64,000 nucleotides of DNA from Polymorphobacter multimanifer. GTDB lineage: Bacteria > Pseudomonadota > Alphaproteobacteria > Sphingomonadales > Sphingomonadaceae. The translations under genes and the position numbers were made by a program. This document shows, piece by piece, positions 8,411 through 19,869 of this stretch. The notes under the pieces were generated by a model. That model had not been told where the DNA came from, made no database searches, and saw nothing but the letters and a program-made list of their open reading frames with translations. The DNA lies in NCBI RefSeq assembly GCF_014205635.1, contig NZ_JACIIV010000009.1, positions 62,001-126,000 of the forward strand. Reading direction: 5' to 3'. Position 1 is the first letter of the stretch, and each line of letters opens with the position of its first letter.

Positions 8411-10723
8411 ATGCGCCGCCGTGAGCTTCGTCTGGCCCTTGTCTGCTATGGCGGGGTGAGCCTCGCGGTCTACATGCACGGCATCACCAAGGAGGTGTGG
8501 AAACTCAGCCGTGCCTCGATGCGGCGGCATCATCAGCTTCCCGAAACGCTGCCGCCGGCGGATGACAGCGAGGCGGTGTATGGGGCGCTGCTGGCAGCAT
8601 TGGCACCGAATCTCGATCTGACGGTGAGCACCGACATCATCGCCGGGGCATCGGCGGGCGGGATCAACGGCATCCTGCTGGCACAGGCGATTGCCACCGG
8701 GCAGAGCATGGAGCCGCTTCGCGGGCTGTGGCTGGAGGGTGCGGACAGCGACCGGCTGCTCGACCCGGTGGGCGCATCGAGCAGCTGGTCAAAGCTGTGG
8801 GCGATGCCGCTGATCGCCTGGACCAACCGGCACGGGCTGGGGCTGGGCGAAATGGAAGAGCCCGAGGTGCGCACCGAGGCGGCGGGGAAGCTCTCACGGC
8901 TGATGCGGTCGCGGTGGTTCACGCCGCCATTTTCGGGTGCGATGTTCAGCGGCATGCTGCTCGATGCCTTTGCAGCCATGGCGGCGACGTCGCCGACGCC
9001 GCCGCTGCTGCCCGACCAGCAGCCGCTCGACCTGTTCGTGACCGTGACCGATTATCATGGATCCGCGGTGCGGCTGGCGCTGCACAGCCCCGCCGAGATC
9101 TCCGAAACCGAGCATCGGCTGATCCTGGGGTTCCAGAGTGCGGGTGCGGGGCCCGACGGGGCGCGGCACCTGGCCGATGCCCCGGCGCTGGCGTTTGCGG
9201 CGCGCGCCACGGCGTCCTTTCCCGGCGCATTCCCACCGGCGGGGATCGGCGAGATGGACGCGGTGCTCGCTGCACGCGGTGACGAATGGCCGGGGCGAGC
9301 GGCGTTTCTGGCAGGCGCCTTTCCTCGCCATGCCGACCCTGAAAAGGTTGCGCTTATCGACGGCTCGGTGATCAACGGCCGGCCGTTCGGGCCGGCGATC
9401 GAGGCGCTGGGGCATCACCGGGCGCACAGGGAGGTGGATCGGCGGTTCGTTTATGTCGATCCGCGGCCGGGAATGCATGCCGAACGGGCGGCCGATGGGC
9501 GTAGCCCAGGGTTTTTCGCCACGATCCTGCGCAGCCTTGCCGATATTCCGCGCCAGCAGCCGATCAACGACAGCCTTGGCACGATCGAGGCACTCTCGGC
9601 GCGGGTGCGGCGACTGCGGGCGGTGACCGAGGGGATGGGCCCCCAGGTGGAGGCAGCGATCGAGGCGGCGGTGGGGCGGCGGTTCTTCCTGTTCGCCATC
9701 ACCCCCGAGCGGCTGGCCGAGTGGCGGAGCAAGGCGCAGACCGAGGCGGCGACGCGCGCCGGCTTCACCTATGCGAGCTATGCGCAGCTGAAGCTCGCTC
9801 GCCTCACCGAATCGCTGTCGCAGCTGCTCGCTTCGATGGGGGCGGGGGCAGCCGAACCGCTGCGGGTGCGACTGGTGGCACATCTGCATGAAGAAGGGCT
9901 CGACAAGCCGGCGCAGGCGCAGGGCAAGAATGGCGCCGGTTCGCCATTCGTATTGCTGCTGCGGCAGTTCGACATCGAGTTTCGCATCCGACGGCTGCGC
10001 TTCGTGATCCGCCGCATCAACGCGCTGGCGGCCGCGGGGCTGCAGCCGGCGGCGATGGCCGCGGTGGAGGCGCTCAAGGCTGGCTTCTACTCGCTGATCG
10101 ACATTCACCTCGGCCGCCGCAACCCGGCGCGGCTGGCAGCGCATGCGGCGCTGGATGGAATCGACCTGACCGACCCGGCAGCGGCGCTGGCGGGGCTTGC
10201 GCAAGCGCTCGACCTGCGCGCGCTCGATACCGAATCGGACCGCAACATCTGCGCACTGTTTGCGCAACCGATGCCCCGCGCCGTTCGCCGCAACCTGCTC
10301 AACGCCTATCTTGGCTTCCCGCTCTACGATATCGCCACGCTGCCGCTGCTGGCGGGGGATGGATCGGACGAGTTCGACGAGATCAAGGTCGACCGACTGT
10401 CGCCGCTCGACTCGCCGTCGCTGGCGCATGTCGGCGGCACGAAACTGCAGGGCAGCCGGCTGAATGCGTTCGGCGCGTTTTTCAGCCGTGCCTATCGCGA
10501 GCATGATTATCTTTGGGGCCGACTCCACGCTGCGGAGCGGCTGATCGATATCGTCGCTTCGGCGACGGCGAACCCGCCCGATCTGGTGCCGTTCAAGGAT
10601 GCCGCCTTCCGGGCGATTCTCGCCGCTGAGCGCGAGCAGCTGCCGCACATTGCCGAGCTGATCACTCGGCTGGAAGCGGCGCTGGCTTCTTCGGCGCCCA
10701 GATCCGCAGGTGATGGAAGATGA
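8411..10723 (+). CDS. Patatin-like protein (TIGR03607-type, long)
   Basis: The N-terminal third is a patatin phospholipase domain: the nucleophile elbow GASAG has Ser81 in the GxSxG position, and the catalytic-dyad aspartate is Asp317 in LIDGSVING. The opening ALVCYGGVSLAVYMHG takes the place of the usual glycine-rich oxyanion loop and matches the patatin-related family with a DUF3376-like C-terminal half. The remaining 400 residues are mostly helical and lack a recognised catalytic motif. No signal peptide is seen, so it is probably cytoplasmic or peripheral to the membrane. Lipid acyl hydrolysis is inferred from the domain. The last 62 bases overlap the convergent membrane-protein gene. Confidence 0.9.
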   Translation: MRRRELRLALVCYGGVSLAVYMHGITKEVWKLSRASMRRHHQLPETLPPADDSEAVYGALLAALAPNLDLTVSTDIIAGASAGGINGILLAQAIATGQSMEPLRGLWLEGADSDRLLDPVGASSSWSKLWAMPLIAWTNRHGLGLGEMEEPEVRTEAAGKLSRLMRSRWFTPPFSGAMFSGMLLDAFAAMAATSPTPPLLPDQQPLDLFVTVTDYHGSAVRLALHSPAEISETEHRLILGFQSAGAGPDGARHLADAPALAFAARATASFPGAFPPAGIGEMDAVLAARGDEWPGRAAFLAGAFPRHADPEKVALIDGSVINGRPFGPAIEALGHHRAHREVDRRFVYVDPRPGMHAERAADGRSPGFFATILRSLADIPRQQPINDSLGTIEALSARVRRLRAVTEGMGPQVEAAIEAAVGRRFFLFAITPERLAEWRSKAQTEAATRAGFTYASYAQLKLARLTESLSQLLASMGAGAAEPLRVRLVAHLHEEGLDKPAQAQGKNGAGSPFVLLLRQFDIEFRIRRLRFVIRRINALAAAGLQPAAMAAVEALKAGFYSLIDIHLGRRNPARLAAHAALDGIDLTDPAAALAGLAQALDLRALDTESDRNICALFAQPMPRAVRRNLLNAYLGFPLYDIATLPLLAGDGSDEFDEIKVDRLSPLDSPSLAHVGGTKLQGSRLNAFGAFFSRAYREHDYLWGRLHAAERLIDIVASATANPPDLVPFKDAAFRAILAAEREQLPHIAELITRLEAALASSAPRSAGDGR

Positions 10724-11381
10724 TCCACAGCCCAAGAATGGTGGGCACCGCCCAGATGGCTGGGTTGAAGGCGTGTGCAGGGAACAGATCGACCAGCCCG
10801 ACCGACAGGAAGGCGGTATAGGCCGCGATTCCGCACGCGACCATCGCCTTCAGATGCTCGGGGATATGGTCGGTGCGGCCGACCTGCGGCTTGAGCATGT
10901 AATGGAGGTAGGTCGTCGAGGTGCCGAAGCCGAGCAGCGAAATGCCGATCATCAACGGCTGGCCGAGGATGATGCCGTGCACGAGGCAATTGGCGCCAGT
11001 TGCGAACACCGCAAGCTGCAGCGCCACCATGCTCCAGTGGCGGTTGCGGGCATGGGCGGTCTTGTTGGCGATCATCGCGAGGCCATAGCGCGTCATGCTG
11101 ACGGCAAGCACGGCGAGGTAGATCATCATCCAGCCGAACAGCCCGCGGTAGAGTGGCTCATCGGTAAGCTGCGGGTGCATCGCCAGCGGCCAGATGACCG
11201 ACAGAGTGCCCATGATGAGCGCCTGGGCACTGGCAACATAGATGGCTGCAGCAAACACCCGCCCCCAGCGCCGATGCGCCGGGCCGCCCTTGCGGGTTGC
11301 AACCGAGCCCCAGAAGGTGATCAGCGCGACAAGCCCGGCGCCGACATGGGCCGCAAGAACGAGTTGGAACAGCCAAGGCAA
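10662..11381 (-). CDS. DUF2306-like multi-pass membrane protein
   Basis: The 239-residue protein has about seven hydrophobic helices. It starts MPWLFQLVLAAHVGAGLVAL and continues with RKGGPAHRRWGR, a loop typical of DUF2306-like membrane proteins, in which a histidine at each end of the first helix pair is conserved. The function is unknown. Its 3' end overlaps the patatin gene tail to tail by 62 bases. Both reading frames look genuine, as both keep normal protein composition to their stops. Confidence 0.75.
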   Translation of the reverse strand: MPWLFQLVLAAHVGAGLVALITFWGSVATRKGGPAHRRWGRVFAAAIYVASAQALIMGTLSVIWPLAMHPQLTDEPLYRGLFGWMMIYLAVLAVSMTRYGLAMIANKTAHARNRHWSMVALQLAVFATGANCLVHGIILGQPLMIGISLLGFGTSTTYLHYMLKPQVGRTDHIPEHLKAMVACGIAAYTAFLSVGLVDLFPAHAFNPAIWAVPTILGLWIIFHHLRIWAPKKPAPLPAE

Positions 11382-11464
11382 AGTGCGCGATCTCCCGTGT
11401 TGCCACGTTTAATCCGCCTGCCCGTACTTTCCAATCGCTCTTGCGGGGTGCTCCGTGTCGGTGA

Positions 11465-12049
11465 TCAGGCGGTGATAGCGCCGGCAGTGCGCCGGCGGCG
11501 CAAAGCCATTCCGGTCAGGCCGAAACCGGTGATGAGCAACGCCCAGCTCGCCGGTTCGGGAATGGCGTTGATGGCGACGCCAATGCTGGGCGTCGATTGG
11601 AACCGGAAGCCTTGCAACGACGAGCCGGCAATCTGGGCATAGCCATATTGGAAACCCTGGCCGAGATCGAAGCGCAGCCCGATGATGCTGTCCGACAAGG
11701 AAAAACGAATCACGGCCGGATCATTGTAGCTGACGAACTGCGCAGGGGTGTCGGGGCCGATGCTGCCGCCGCGATTGGAAAAATAGGATGTCGGCTGTGG
11801 CGGGTTGAAAAAAGGCGCGCCAAGGCTGGCGATCTGCGTGGTGCCGCCGGTCGAGACGCCGGCAGGATCGAACGAGAACCCCGGGTTGACCGTGGTGAAG
11901 GTGACCGAATTGCCGCCACCGAAATCATAGGTGAAAGGCGCGTCGGCGAAAGATGCGGTAAGCGGAACAGTGATGATCATGGCATTGGCGCCTGCAGCGC
12001 CGAGGAGGATCGCTGGAACGAGCAGTGCTGCAGATATCTGGGTACGCAA
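11465..12049 (-). CDS. PEPxxWA-CTERM sorting domain protein
   Basis: The 194-residue secreted protein ends in the exosortase sorting signal PEPASWALLITGFGLTGMA followed by RRRR, that is a PEPxxWA motif, one transmembrane helix and a basic cluster. A signal peptide (RTQISAALLVPAILLGAAGANA) opens it. I place the start at a TTG codon (12049-12047) because AGGAGG lies five bases ahead and the signal peptide begins right there; the upstream part of the open frame reads as non-coding. Such proteins are exported, cleaved and often associated with exopolysaccharide or biofilm. The mature domain is not recognised. Confidence 0.85.
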   Translation of the reverse strand: MRTQISAALLVPAILLGAAGANAMIITVPLTASFADAPFTYDFGGGNSVTFTTVNPGFSFDPAGVSTGGTTQIASLGAPFFNPPQPTSYFSNRGGSIGPDTPAQFVSYNDPAVIRFSLSDSIIGLRFDLGQGFQYGYAQIAGSSLQGFRFQSTPSIGVAINAIPEPASWALLITGFGLTGMALRRRRTAGAITA

Positions 12050-12054
12050 AGCAA

Positions 12055-12060
12055 CCTCCT
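12055..12060 (-). promoter_or_regulatory. Ribosome binding site for the PEP-CTERM gene
   Basis: AGGAGG lies five bases before the TTG codon at 12049. This perfect Shine-Dalgarno sequence decides the start, because no ATG nearby has one. Confidence 0.75.
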
Positions 12061-12250
12061 GACAAATCGGCCGACAATACGCGCCGCCCTGTGATGCCAA
12101 GGTTAGTGCGAGCGTAAAGTTCCGCCTTGCTGGAAACAAATTGCTAACTGTGATCTGCCGGCAGCATTTTTATGCCTAAAGCCAGCGTGGGTGATACGCG
12201 CTGGCGCTGGCTGCAGCACCGCGCAGGCTCGCTTCACGCCGCATGCTGCC

Positions 12251-12279
12251 TTGCACAAGGGCGCACCCCGTGCTAGCCG
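12251..12279 (+). promoter_or_regulatory. Possible sigma-70 promoter of the atp operon
   Basis: TTGCAC at 12251-12256 and TAGCCG at 12274-12279 are separated by 17 bases, in the 263-base divergent gap between the PEP-CTERM gene and atpH. The -10 box is weak, so this is only a candidate. Nothing else is recognised in the gap. Confidence 0.3.
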
Positions 12280-12312
12280 CCCGGCGTCTTTGCAGAGCAG
12301 CCGCAAACGCAA

Positions 12313-12927
12313 ATGCTTTGGCGAAACCGAAACTCTAACAAGCCGGAACCCGGACCCTTGGACCCTTCAACTGGCACCGCCCGCGCGAACATCGCCCAGG
12401 GCCTGTCCGGCCGCTATGCGACCGCACTTTTCGACCTTGCCGTCGAGCACAAGGCGCTGGACGGCGTTCTGGCAAGCCTTGCCACCCTGTTCGATGCGCT
12501 GGGCCGGTCGGACGAGCTGAAGGCCGTGACCACCAGCCCGATGATCAGCCGCGCGCAGGCCGCAGCGGCGGTGAAGGGCCTGGCCGCCGCGATGCAGCTC
12601 GATTCGCTCACCGGCAATTTCCTCGGCGTGCTTGCCCACAACCGCCGGCTGGCGTCCTTGCCGCATATCATTCGCGATGTGCGCGCCCTTGCCGCCGCCC
12701 GGCGCGGGGAAGTGACTGCGCGCGTGACGAGCGCGCATGCACTGACGGGGGAGCAGCAGACAGCGCTCGCCGCCAAGCTCAAGGCCGGTCTGGGGCGCGA
12801 TGTTGCCCTCGATCTCACCACCGATCCCGCCATCCTTGGCGGCCTCATCGTCCGCGTCGGCTCGCGGATGATCGATTCTTCGCTTCGTACACGGCTGGGC
12901 CAGCTCGGCCAGGCACTGAAAGGCTAA
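12313..12927 (+). CDS. atpH: F1F0 ATP synthase subunit delta
   Basis: This is the OSCP/delta subunit, which joins the F1 head to the peripheral stalk. The family core starts at [13 protein letters not shown], and the C-terminal signature [24 protein letters not shown] is present (here spanning about residues 162-185). The open frame begins at ATG 12313, giving 204 residues, but no Shine-Dalgarno sequence precedes it. A TTG at 12358 would give 189 residues, closer to the family norm, so the start is uncertain. It is the first gene of atpHAGDC; the membrane-sector genes are not in the window. Confidence 0.95.
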   Translation: MLWRNRNSNKPEPGPLDPSTGTARANIAQGLSGRYATALFDLAVEHKALDGVLASLATLFDALGRSDELKAVTTSPMISRAQAAAAVKGLAAAMQLDSLTGNFLGVLAHNRRLASLPHIIRDVRALAAARRGEVTARVTSAHALTGEQQTALAAKLKAGLGRDVALDLTTDPAILGGLIVRVGSRMIDSSLRTRLGQLGQALKG

Positions 12928-12931
12928 CCCC

Positions 12932-14461
12932 ATGGACATAAACGCCGCCGAAATCTCGCGGGTCATCAAGGATCAGATCGCCAACTTCGGCGCCGAGGCG
13001 GAAGTCTCGGAAGTCGGCCAGGTGCTGTCGGTGGGCGATGGCATCGCCCGTGTGCACGGCCTCGACAATGTGCAGGCCGGCGAAATGGTCGAATTTCCCG
13101 GCGGCATCAAGGGCATGGCGCTCAACCTCGAAGCCGACAACGTCGGCATCGTGATCTTCGGCTCGGATGCCGCGATCAAGGAAGGCGACACCGTCAAGCG
13201 CACCGGCACGATCGTCGATGTGCCCGTCGGCTGTGGCCTGCTCGGGCGCGTGGTCGATGGCCTCGGCAACCCGATCGACGGCAAGGGCCCGCTCACCGAT
13301 GTGACGCGCAGCCGTGTGGAAGTGAAGGCGCCGGGGATCATCCCGCGCAAGTCGGTCAACGAGCCGATGCAGACCGGCCTCAAGGCGCTCGATGCGCTGG
13401 TGCCGGTGGGCCGTGGCCAGCGCGAGCTGATCATCGGCGATCGCCAGACCGGCAAGACCGCGGTGGTGCTCGATACCTTCATCAACCAGAAGGCGATCAA
13501 CGCCGGGGATGATGAGTCGAAGAAGCTCTATTGCATCTATGTCGCCGTCGGCCAGAAGCGCTCGACCGTGGCGCAGATCGTGCGCGCGCTCGAAGAGAAT
13601 GGCGCGATGGAGTATTCGATCGTCGTTGCCGCCACCGCCTCGGAGCCGGCACCGCTGCAGTTCCTCGCCCCCTACACCGGATGCACCATGGGCGAGTTCT
13701 TCCGCGATAATGGCATGCACGCCGTGATCGCCTATGACGATCTCACCAAGCAGGCGGTCGCCTATCGCCAGATGTCGCTGCTGCTGCGCCGCCCGCCGGG
13801 CCGTGAAGCCTATCCGGGCGATGTGTTCTATCTCCACTCACGGCTGCTCGAGCGCGCCGCCAAGATGAACGACGCCAACGGGGGCGGCTCGCTCACTGCA
13901 CTGCCGATCATCGAGACGCAGGCCGGTGACGTGTCGGCCTACATCCCGACCAACGTGATTTCGATCACCGATGGCCAGATCTTCCTCGAAACCGAGCTGT
14001 TCTACCAAGGCGTGCGCCCCGCCATCAACGTCGGCCTGTCGGTGAGTCGCGTCGGCTCGGCGGCACAGACCAAGGCGATGAAGAAGGTGGCGGGCACCAT
14101 CAAGCTCGAGCTCGCCCAGTATCGCGAGATGGCGGCGTTCGCGCAGTTCGGCTCGGATCTCGATGCCTCGACGCAGAAGCTGCTCAACCGCGGCAAGCGG
14201 CTTACCGAGCTGCTGAAGCAGGGCCAGTTCCAGCCGATGCCGTTCGAGGAGCAGGTTGTGAGCATTTTTGCCGGTGTGAATGGCTATCTCGACACCGTCG
14301 ATGCGAACGCCGTGACGCGTTTCGAATCCTCGCTGCTGGCGCATGTGAAGGCCGACCACGCGGGCGTGCTCACCGACATTCGCGAGAAGAAGGACCTGAG
14401 CGCCGACACCACCGCCAAGCTGAAGACGCTGATCGGCGACTTCGCCAAGACCTTTGCTTAA
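12932..14461 (+). CDS. atpA: F1F0 ATP synthase subunit alpha
   Basis: The 509-residue alpha subunit forms the F1 hexamer with beta and carries the non-catalytic nucleotide sites. The P-loop GDRQTGKT is at residues 169-176, and the arginine-finger region [13 protein letters not shown] is present about residue 370. Length and domains (beta-barrel, nucleotide-binding, C-terminal helical) are standard. It starts four bases after atpH. Confidence 0.98.
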   Translation: MDINAAEISRVIKDQIANFGAEAEVSEVGQVLSVGDGIARVHGLDNVQAGEMVEFPGGIKGMALNLEADNVGIVIFGSDAAIKEGDTVKRTGTIVDVPVGCGLLGRVVDGLGNPIDGKGPLTDVTRSRVEVKAPGIIPRKSVNEPMQTGLKALDALVPVGRGQRELIIGDRQTGKTAVVLDTFINQKAINAGDDESKKLYCIYVAVGQKRSTVAQIVRALEENGAMEYSIVVAATASEPAPLQFLAPYTGCTMGEFFRDNGMHAVIAYDDLTKQAVAYRQMSLLLRRPPGREAYPGDVFYLHSRLLERAAKMNDANGGGSLTALPIIETQAGDVSAYIPTNVISITDGQIFLETELFYQGVRPAINVGLSVSRVGSAAQTKAMKKVAGTIKLELAQYREMAAFAQFGSDLDASTQKLLNRGKRLTELLKQGQFQPMPFEEQVVSIFAGVNGYLDTVDANAVTRFESSLLAHVKADHAGVLTDIREKKDLSADTTAKLKTLIGDFAKTFA

Positions 14462-14467
14462 AATCCG

Positions 14468-16814
<2,347 letters not shown>

Positions 16815-16815
<1 letters not shown>

Positions 16816-17081
16816 TGGCGACGTTCAAGTTCGAGCTCGTCTCGCCCGAGCGGATGCTGGCCTCGGCCAATGTCGCGATGGTGGTGGTCCCGGGTGCCGA
16901 GGGGGACTTCGGCGTCCTCCCCGGCCATGCGCCGCTGATGAGCACGATCCGCCCCGGCATCATCGAAGTCTATGCGACCGAAGGCTCGAGCCCATCGGCG
17001 CGCTACGAGATCGAAGGCGGCTTTGCCGAAGTGACGCCCGAGGGGCTGACGATCCTCGCCGAGGCGGTGACGGCGATCTAG
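16815..17081 (+). CDS. atpC: F1F0 ATP synthase subunit epsilon, short form
   Basis: The product is 88 residues and contains only the N-terminal beta-sandwich of epsilon (FELVSPERML, GAEGDFGVLPGHAPL, IEGGFAEVTPEGLTILAE). The C-terminal helical hairpin that inhibits the enzyme in many bacteria is absent, because the frame stops right after the sandwich. Short epsilon subunits are usual in sphingomonads, and alphaproteobacteria use a separate zeta subunit for inhibition. The gene overlaps atpD by one base (TGATG) and is followed directly by a REP-like element. Confidence 0.93.
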
Positions 17082-17116
17082 GCCTCCGGCGGCTGGGGCC
17101 TCGGGCCCCAGACCCC
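17082..17116. repeat. REP-like palindromic element (copy 2)
   Basis: GCCTCCGGCGGC followed by a TGGGGCC-TCG-GGCCCCA hairpin and GACCCC, immediately after the atpC stop codon. It forms an inverted pair with the copy at 17176-17208, 59 bases away, between the convergent ends of atpC and the MFS gene. The pair may act as a two-way terminator. Confidence 0.75.
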
Positions 17117-17175
17117 TTTTGGTGGTCTTCGCGCACATTGACCGGTTCGGATGTGGCAGCGCCCCGAGAAATGGC

Positions 17176-17208
17176 GTCCGGGGCCTGAGGCCCCGGCCGC
17201 CGGAGGCC
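17176..17208. repeat. REP-like palindromic element (copy 3, inverted)
   Basis: The reverse complement reads GCCTCCGGCGGC, then CGGGGCC and GGCCCCG arms. It ends two bases before the stop codon of the MFS gene. Compared with copy 2, the hairpin arms carry compensating changes (TGGGG/CCCCA becomes CGGGG/CCCCG), which suggests selection on the fold. Confidence 0.75.
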
Positions 17209-17210
17209 CC

Positions 17211-18713
17211 TCACTCCCAGGACAGCGGACGCGCCACATCCTCGAGCGGCTTGCGCTCGCTTGCCAGCCCGATGAACCATGTCAGCACCGCCGCGGCCGC
17301 CATCAGCGCGGCGCCGAGCGCATAGCCGAGCAGCACCTGATCGCGCGAACCGCTTTCGATCAGCCGCCCGAACAGCCAGGGTGCCGCCACGCCGCCAAGC
17401 CCGGTGCCCAGCGCATAGAAGATGGCGATCGACAGCGCGCGGATTTCCAGGGGGAAGCTTTCCGCCGCGGTCAGATACGCTGCGGAGGCCGCGGCCGAGG
17501 CGAAGAAGAAGGTCACGCTCCAGCACAGCGTCTGGGTCGTGGCGTCGAGCAGCCCGGCCCGGAACGCGAGGCCGGTCGCCAGCAGCAGCACGGCCGACGC
17601 GCCATAGGTGAGCATGATCATCGGCCTTCGGCCCAGCGTGTCGAAGAACCGGCCCAGCAGCAGCGGCCCCAGCACATTGCCCGCTGCAAAGGGCAGGATG
17701 TACCAGCCGACATCGGCGCCGGGCACACTGTAGAAATCGGTCAGCAGCATCGCATAGCTGAAGAAGATGGCGTTGTAGAAGAAGGCCTGGGCGATCATCA
17801 GCGCCAGGCACCAGATGGTGCGTGACGGATAGGTACGCAGCAACGCCGTGGCGACATCCGCCAGCGTTGCCGCACCGCGCTGCCGCAGCCGCACCTGCAG
17901 CGGCGGCACGGGCGGCAGCCGGTGGCCTGCGGCCTCGGCCCTTGCTTCGATGCCGGCCATGATCGCCTCGGCCTCGGCCTGCCGGCCGTGCAATGCCAGC
18001 CAGCGCGGGCTCTCCGGCACGAAGCGGCGAAGCCACAGGATGACCGCGCCGATCAATGCGCCGCCGAAGAACGCCAGCCGCCAGCCGATATCGGGGGCGA
18101 AGCGTTGCGGATCGAGGAGCACGATCGACATGGCGCTGGCGAGTGCGGCCCCCACCCAGAAGCTGCCGTTGATCGCAAGGTCGGTCCAGCCGCGCCGCCG
18201 CGCCGGAATGAGCTCCTGGATTGCTGAATTGATGGCGCTGTATTCACCGCCGATGCCCGCACCGGTGAGGAAGCGCGCCAGCGCGAAGCTCGGCAGATCC
18301 CAGGTGAAAGCGGTGGCGGCGGTCGCAATCAGGTAGAGGCCGAGGGTGATGCTGAACAGCCGCTTGCGGCCCCATCGGTCCGCCAGCCAGCCGAAGAACA
18401 GCGCGCCGACCACGGCGCCGGCGAGATAGGCGCTGTTCGCCAGCCCGACATCGCTCGCCGAAAGCCCGAGGCTGGCGCTGCTGCGAACCCCTTCCGCGAC
18501 CAGCCCGGCGATGGTGACTTCCAGCCCGTCGAGGATCCATGTGATGCCGAGCGCCATGACCACGAGCCAGTGGAAGCGGCTCCAGGGCAACCGATCGAGC
18601 CGTGCCGGGATGGACGCTGCGAGCGTGGAGGGGTGGTCGTCCGGGGTGATCGAATCGCTCCGTCCTGTGTCGTGTCGAAGGCGAATGTGCCCCGGCAGCG
18701 GCGGTGCCCGCAA
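17211..18713 (-). CDS. MFS transporter (last gene of the MmgE/PrpD-ligase operon)
   Basis: The 500-residue protein has about 12 hydrophobic helices with the MFS loop-2/3 motif GWLADRWGRKRL, its repeat-half counterpart RFFDTLGRRPM, and FVPESPRWLALHG in the central loop, typical of the sugar-porter/aromatic-acid (AAHS-like) groups. The first 40 residues are polar and the first membrane helix starts at HWLVVMALGITW, so a later start is possible. It lies eight bases after the SDR gene as the last of seven closely spaced genes. It probably imports the pathway substrate, which is unknown. Confidence 0.9.
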   Translation of the reverse strand: MRAPPLPGHIRLRHDTGRSDSITPDDHPSTLAASIPARLDRLPWSRFHWLVVMALGITWILDGLEVTIAGLVAEGVRSSASLGLSASDVGLANSAYLAGAVVGALFFGWLADRWGRKRLFSITLGLYLIATAATAFTWDLPSFALARFLTGAGIGGEYSAINSAIQELIPARRRGWTDLAINGSFWVGAALASAMSIVLLDPQRFAPDIGWRLAFFGGALIGAVILWLRRFVPESPRWLALHGRQAEAEAIMAGIEARAEAAGHRLPPVPPLQVRLRQRGAATLADVATALLRTYPSRTIWCLALMIAQAFFYNAIFFSYAMLLTDFYSVPGADVGWYILPFAAGNVLGPLLLGRFFDTLGRRPMIMLTYGASAVLLLATGLAFRAGLLDATTQTLCWSVTFFFASAAASAAYLTAAESFPLEIRALSIAIFYALGTGLGGVAAPWLFGRLIESGSRDQVLLGYALGAALMAAAAVLTWFIGLASERKPLEDVARPLSWE

Positions 18714-18721
18714 CCCTGGCC

Positions 18722-19555
18722 TCAGTGGACCTCTTCGCCACCCGACACGTTTAGCGCCTCGCCGGTGACATAGACGGCGTCGCTCGATGCAAGCCAGGCG
18801 CAGGCGGCTGCGGTGTCGCTCGCCAGCCCCGGGCGGCCGAGGGGGTTCTTGGCGCGCATGTTGGCGAGATAGGCGTCCACGCTCGCAAAGCCGAGCAGCT
18901 TCGAGAAATACTCGTTCTGCGCGGCGCCGAGCCCGGTCGTCACATGGTTGGGGCAGACGGCGTTGACGGTGATGCGGTGCGGCCCCAGCTCGACGGCGTT
19001 GGAGCGAGTGAGGCCGACCATGCCGTGCTTGGACGCGGTGTAGGGCGCCATGTGCGGGAAGCCCGATTTGGCGGCCTGGCTGGCAATGTTGATGATCCGC
19101 CCGGCAATGCCGTCTTCACCGGGTCCCTGCGCAATGAACTGGCGCGCTGCAGCCCTGGAGGCCAGAAACGCGCCCTTGAGGTTCACATCGAGCACCCGGT
19201 CCCAATCGTCGCCGCTGGTTTCCAGCAGCGGCTTCATCACGAAGCCGATGCCGGCGTTGTTGACCATCACGTCGATCCACCCGAACCGCGCGACGGCGGC
19301 CGCGACGAGCGCCTCGCATTCGGCTTCCTTGGCCACGTCACACGGCTGCACGAGCACCTGGGCGCCGCGTTGTTCGAGATCGGCGACGACTTCGGCCATG
19401 TCGGCCGAGCTTGCCAGCCCCTCGCCGCCGCTGCTCACGTCCGACACCACGCAGTGCGCACCTTCATCGGCAAAGCGCTGGAGGATCGCCTGCCCCAGCC
19501 CCCTGGGACGCCCCGAGCCGGTGACAATGACGACCTTGCCCCCAAAGCGCCGCAT
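18722..19555 (-). CDS. SDR family NAD(P)-dependent oxidoreductase
   Basis: The 277-residue classical short-chain dehydrogenase has the cofactor loop TGSGRPRGLG at 12-21, NNAG at 99-102, and the catalytic set Asn125, Ser159, Tyr172 and Lys176 (YTASK). Asp39 at the end of the second strand (VVSDV) suggests NAD rather than NADP. The C-terminus VTGEALNVSGGEEVH is typical of the family. Its start overlaps the HapK-like gene stop by one base. It probably oxidises an alcohol or hydroxyacid intermediate; the substrate is not determined. Confidence 0.92.
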   Translation of the reverse strand: MRRFGGKVVIVTGSGRPRGLGQAILQRFADEGAHCVVSDVSSGGEGLASSADMAEVVADLEQRGAQVLVQPCDVAKEAECEALVAAAVARFGWIDVMVNNAGIGFVMKPLLETSGDDWDRVLDVNLKGAFLASRAAARQFIAQGPGEDGIAGRIINIASQAAKSGFPHMAPYTASKHGMVGLTRSNAVELGPHRITVNAVCPNHVTTGLGAAQNEYFSKLLGFASVDAYLANMRAKNPLGRPGLASDTAAACAWLASSDAVYVTGEALNVSGGEEVH

Positions 19556-19869
19556 CAGGCCACCAGCAGCTCATTCGTGGTGAGGAACACCGGGGAATCG
19601 GTCCATTTTTCGAACTCGCCGGTGACTTCCTTCATCGCCGGGGTGTCGATGTCCTTCAAGAACTCGTCGATCTCGACGATGTCGATCACCTCGACATATT
19701 GGAAGGGCGGCTTCGCATCCGACCCGAACAGGCCGGTGACGCCGAACACGCGGAAATCCTTGATCGACATCAGCGAGCGCACATTGGGCATGTCGCGGGT
19801 CTTCGTCCATTCCTCGTAATCCGCAACTTCGACGCCGGGCTTCAGGTTGAACATCACGAACATGCGCAT
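19555..19869 (-). CDS. HapK/RedY-like dimeric alpha/beta-barrel protein
   Basis: The 104-residue protein starts MRMFVMFNLKPGVEVADYEEW and contains FRVFGVTGLFGSDAKPPFQYVEVIDI. This resembles HapK and RedY, small proteins encoded in prodigiosin-type biosynthesis clusters, with a ferredoxin-like fold. No other prodigiosin gene is nearby, so it is probably used here for a different small-molecule step, perhaps as a lyase, isomerase or binding protein. It overlaps the amidase stop and the SDR start by one base each, so it is clearly part of the operon. Confidence 0.8.
   Translation of the reverse strand: MRMFVMFNLKPGVEVADYEEWTKTRDMPNVRSLMSIKDFRVFGVTGLFGSDAKPPFQYVEVIDIVEIDEFLKDIDTPAMKEVTGEFEKWTDSPVFLTTNELLVA

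Noticed and set aside
8894-10735. 613-residue open frame opposite the patatin gene
   Set aside because: Antisense shadow without motifs; the plus-strand protein has the GASAG and DG active-site pair.
19555-19869. Prodigiosin-type biosynthesis cluster
   Set aside because: Only the HapK/RedY-like gene hints at it; no pyrrole, oxidase or condensing genes are present within the window.
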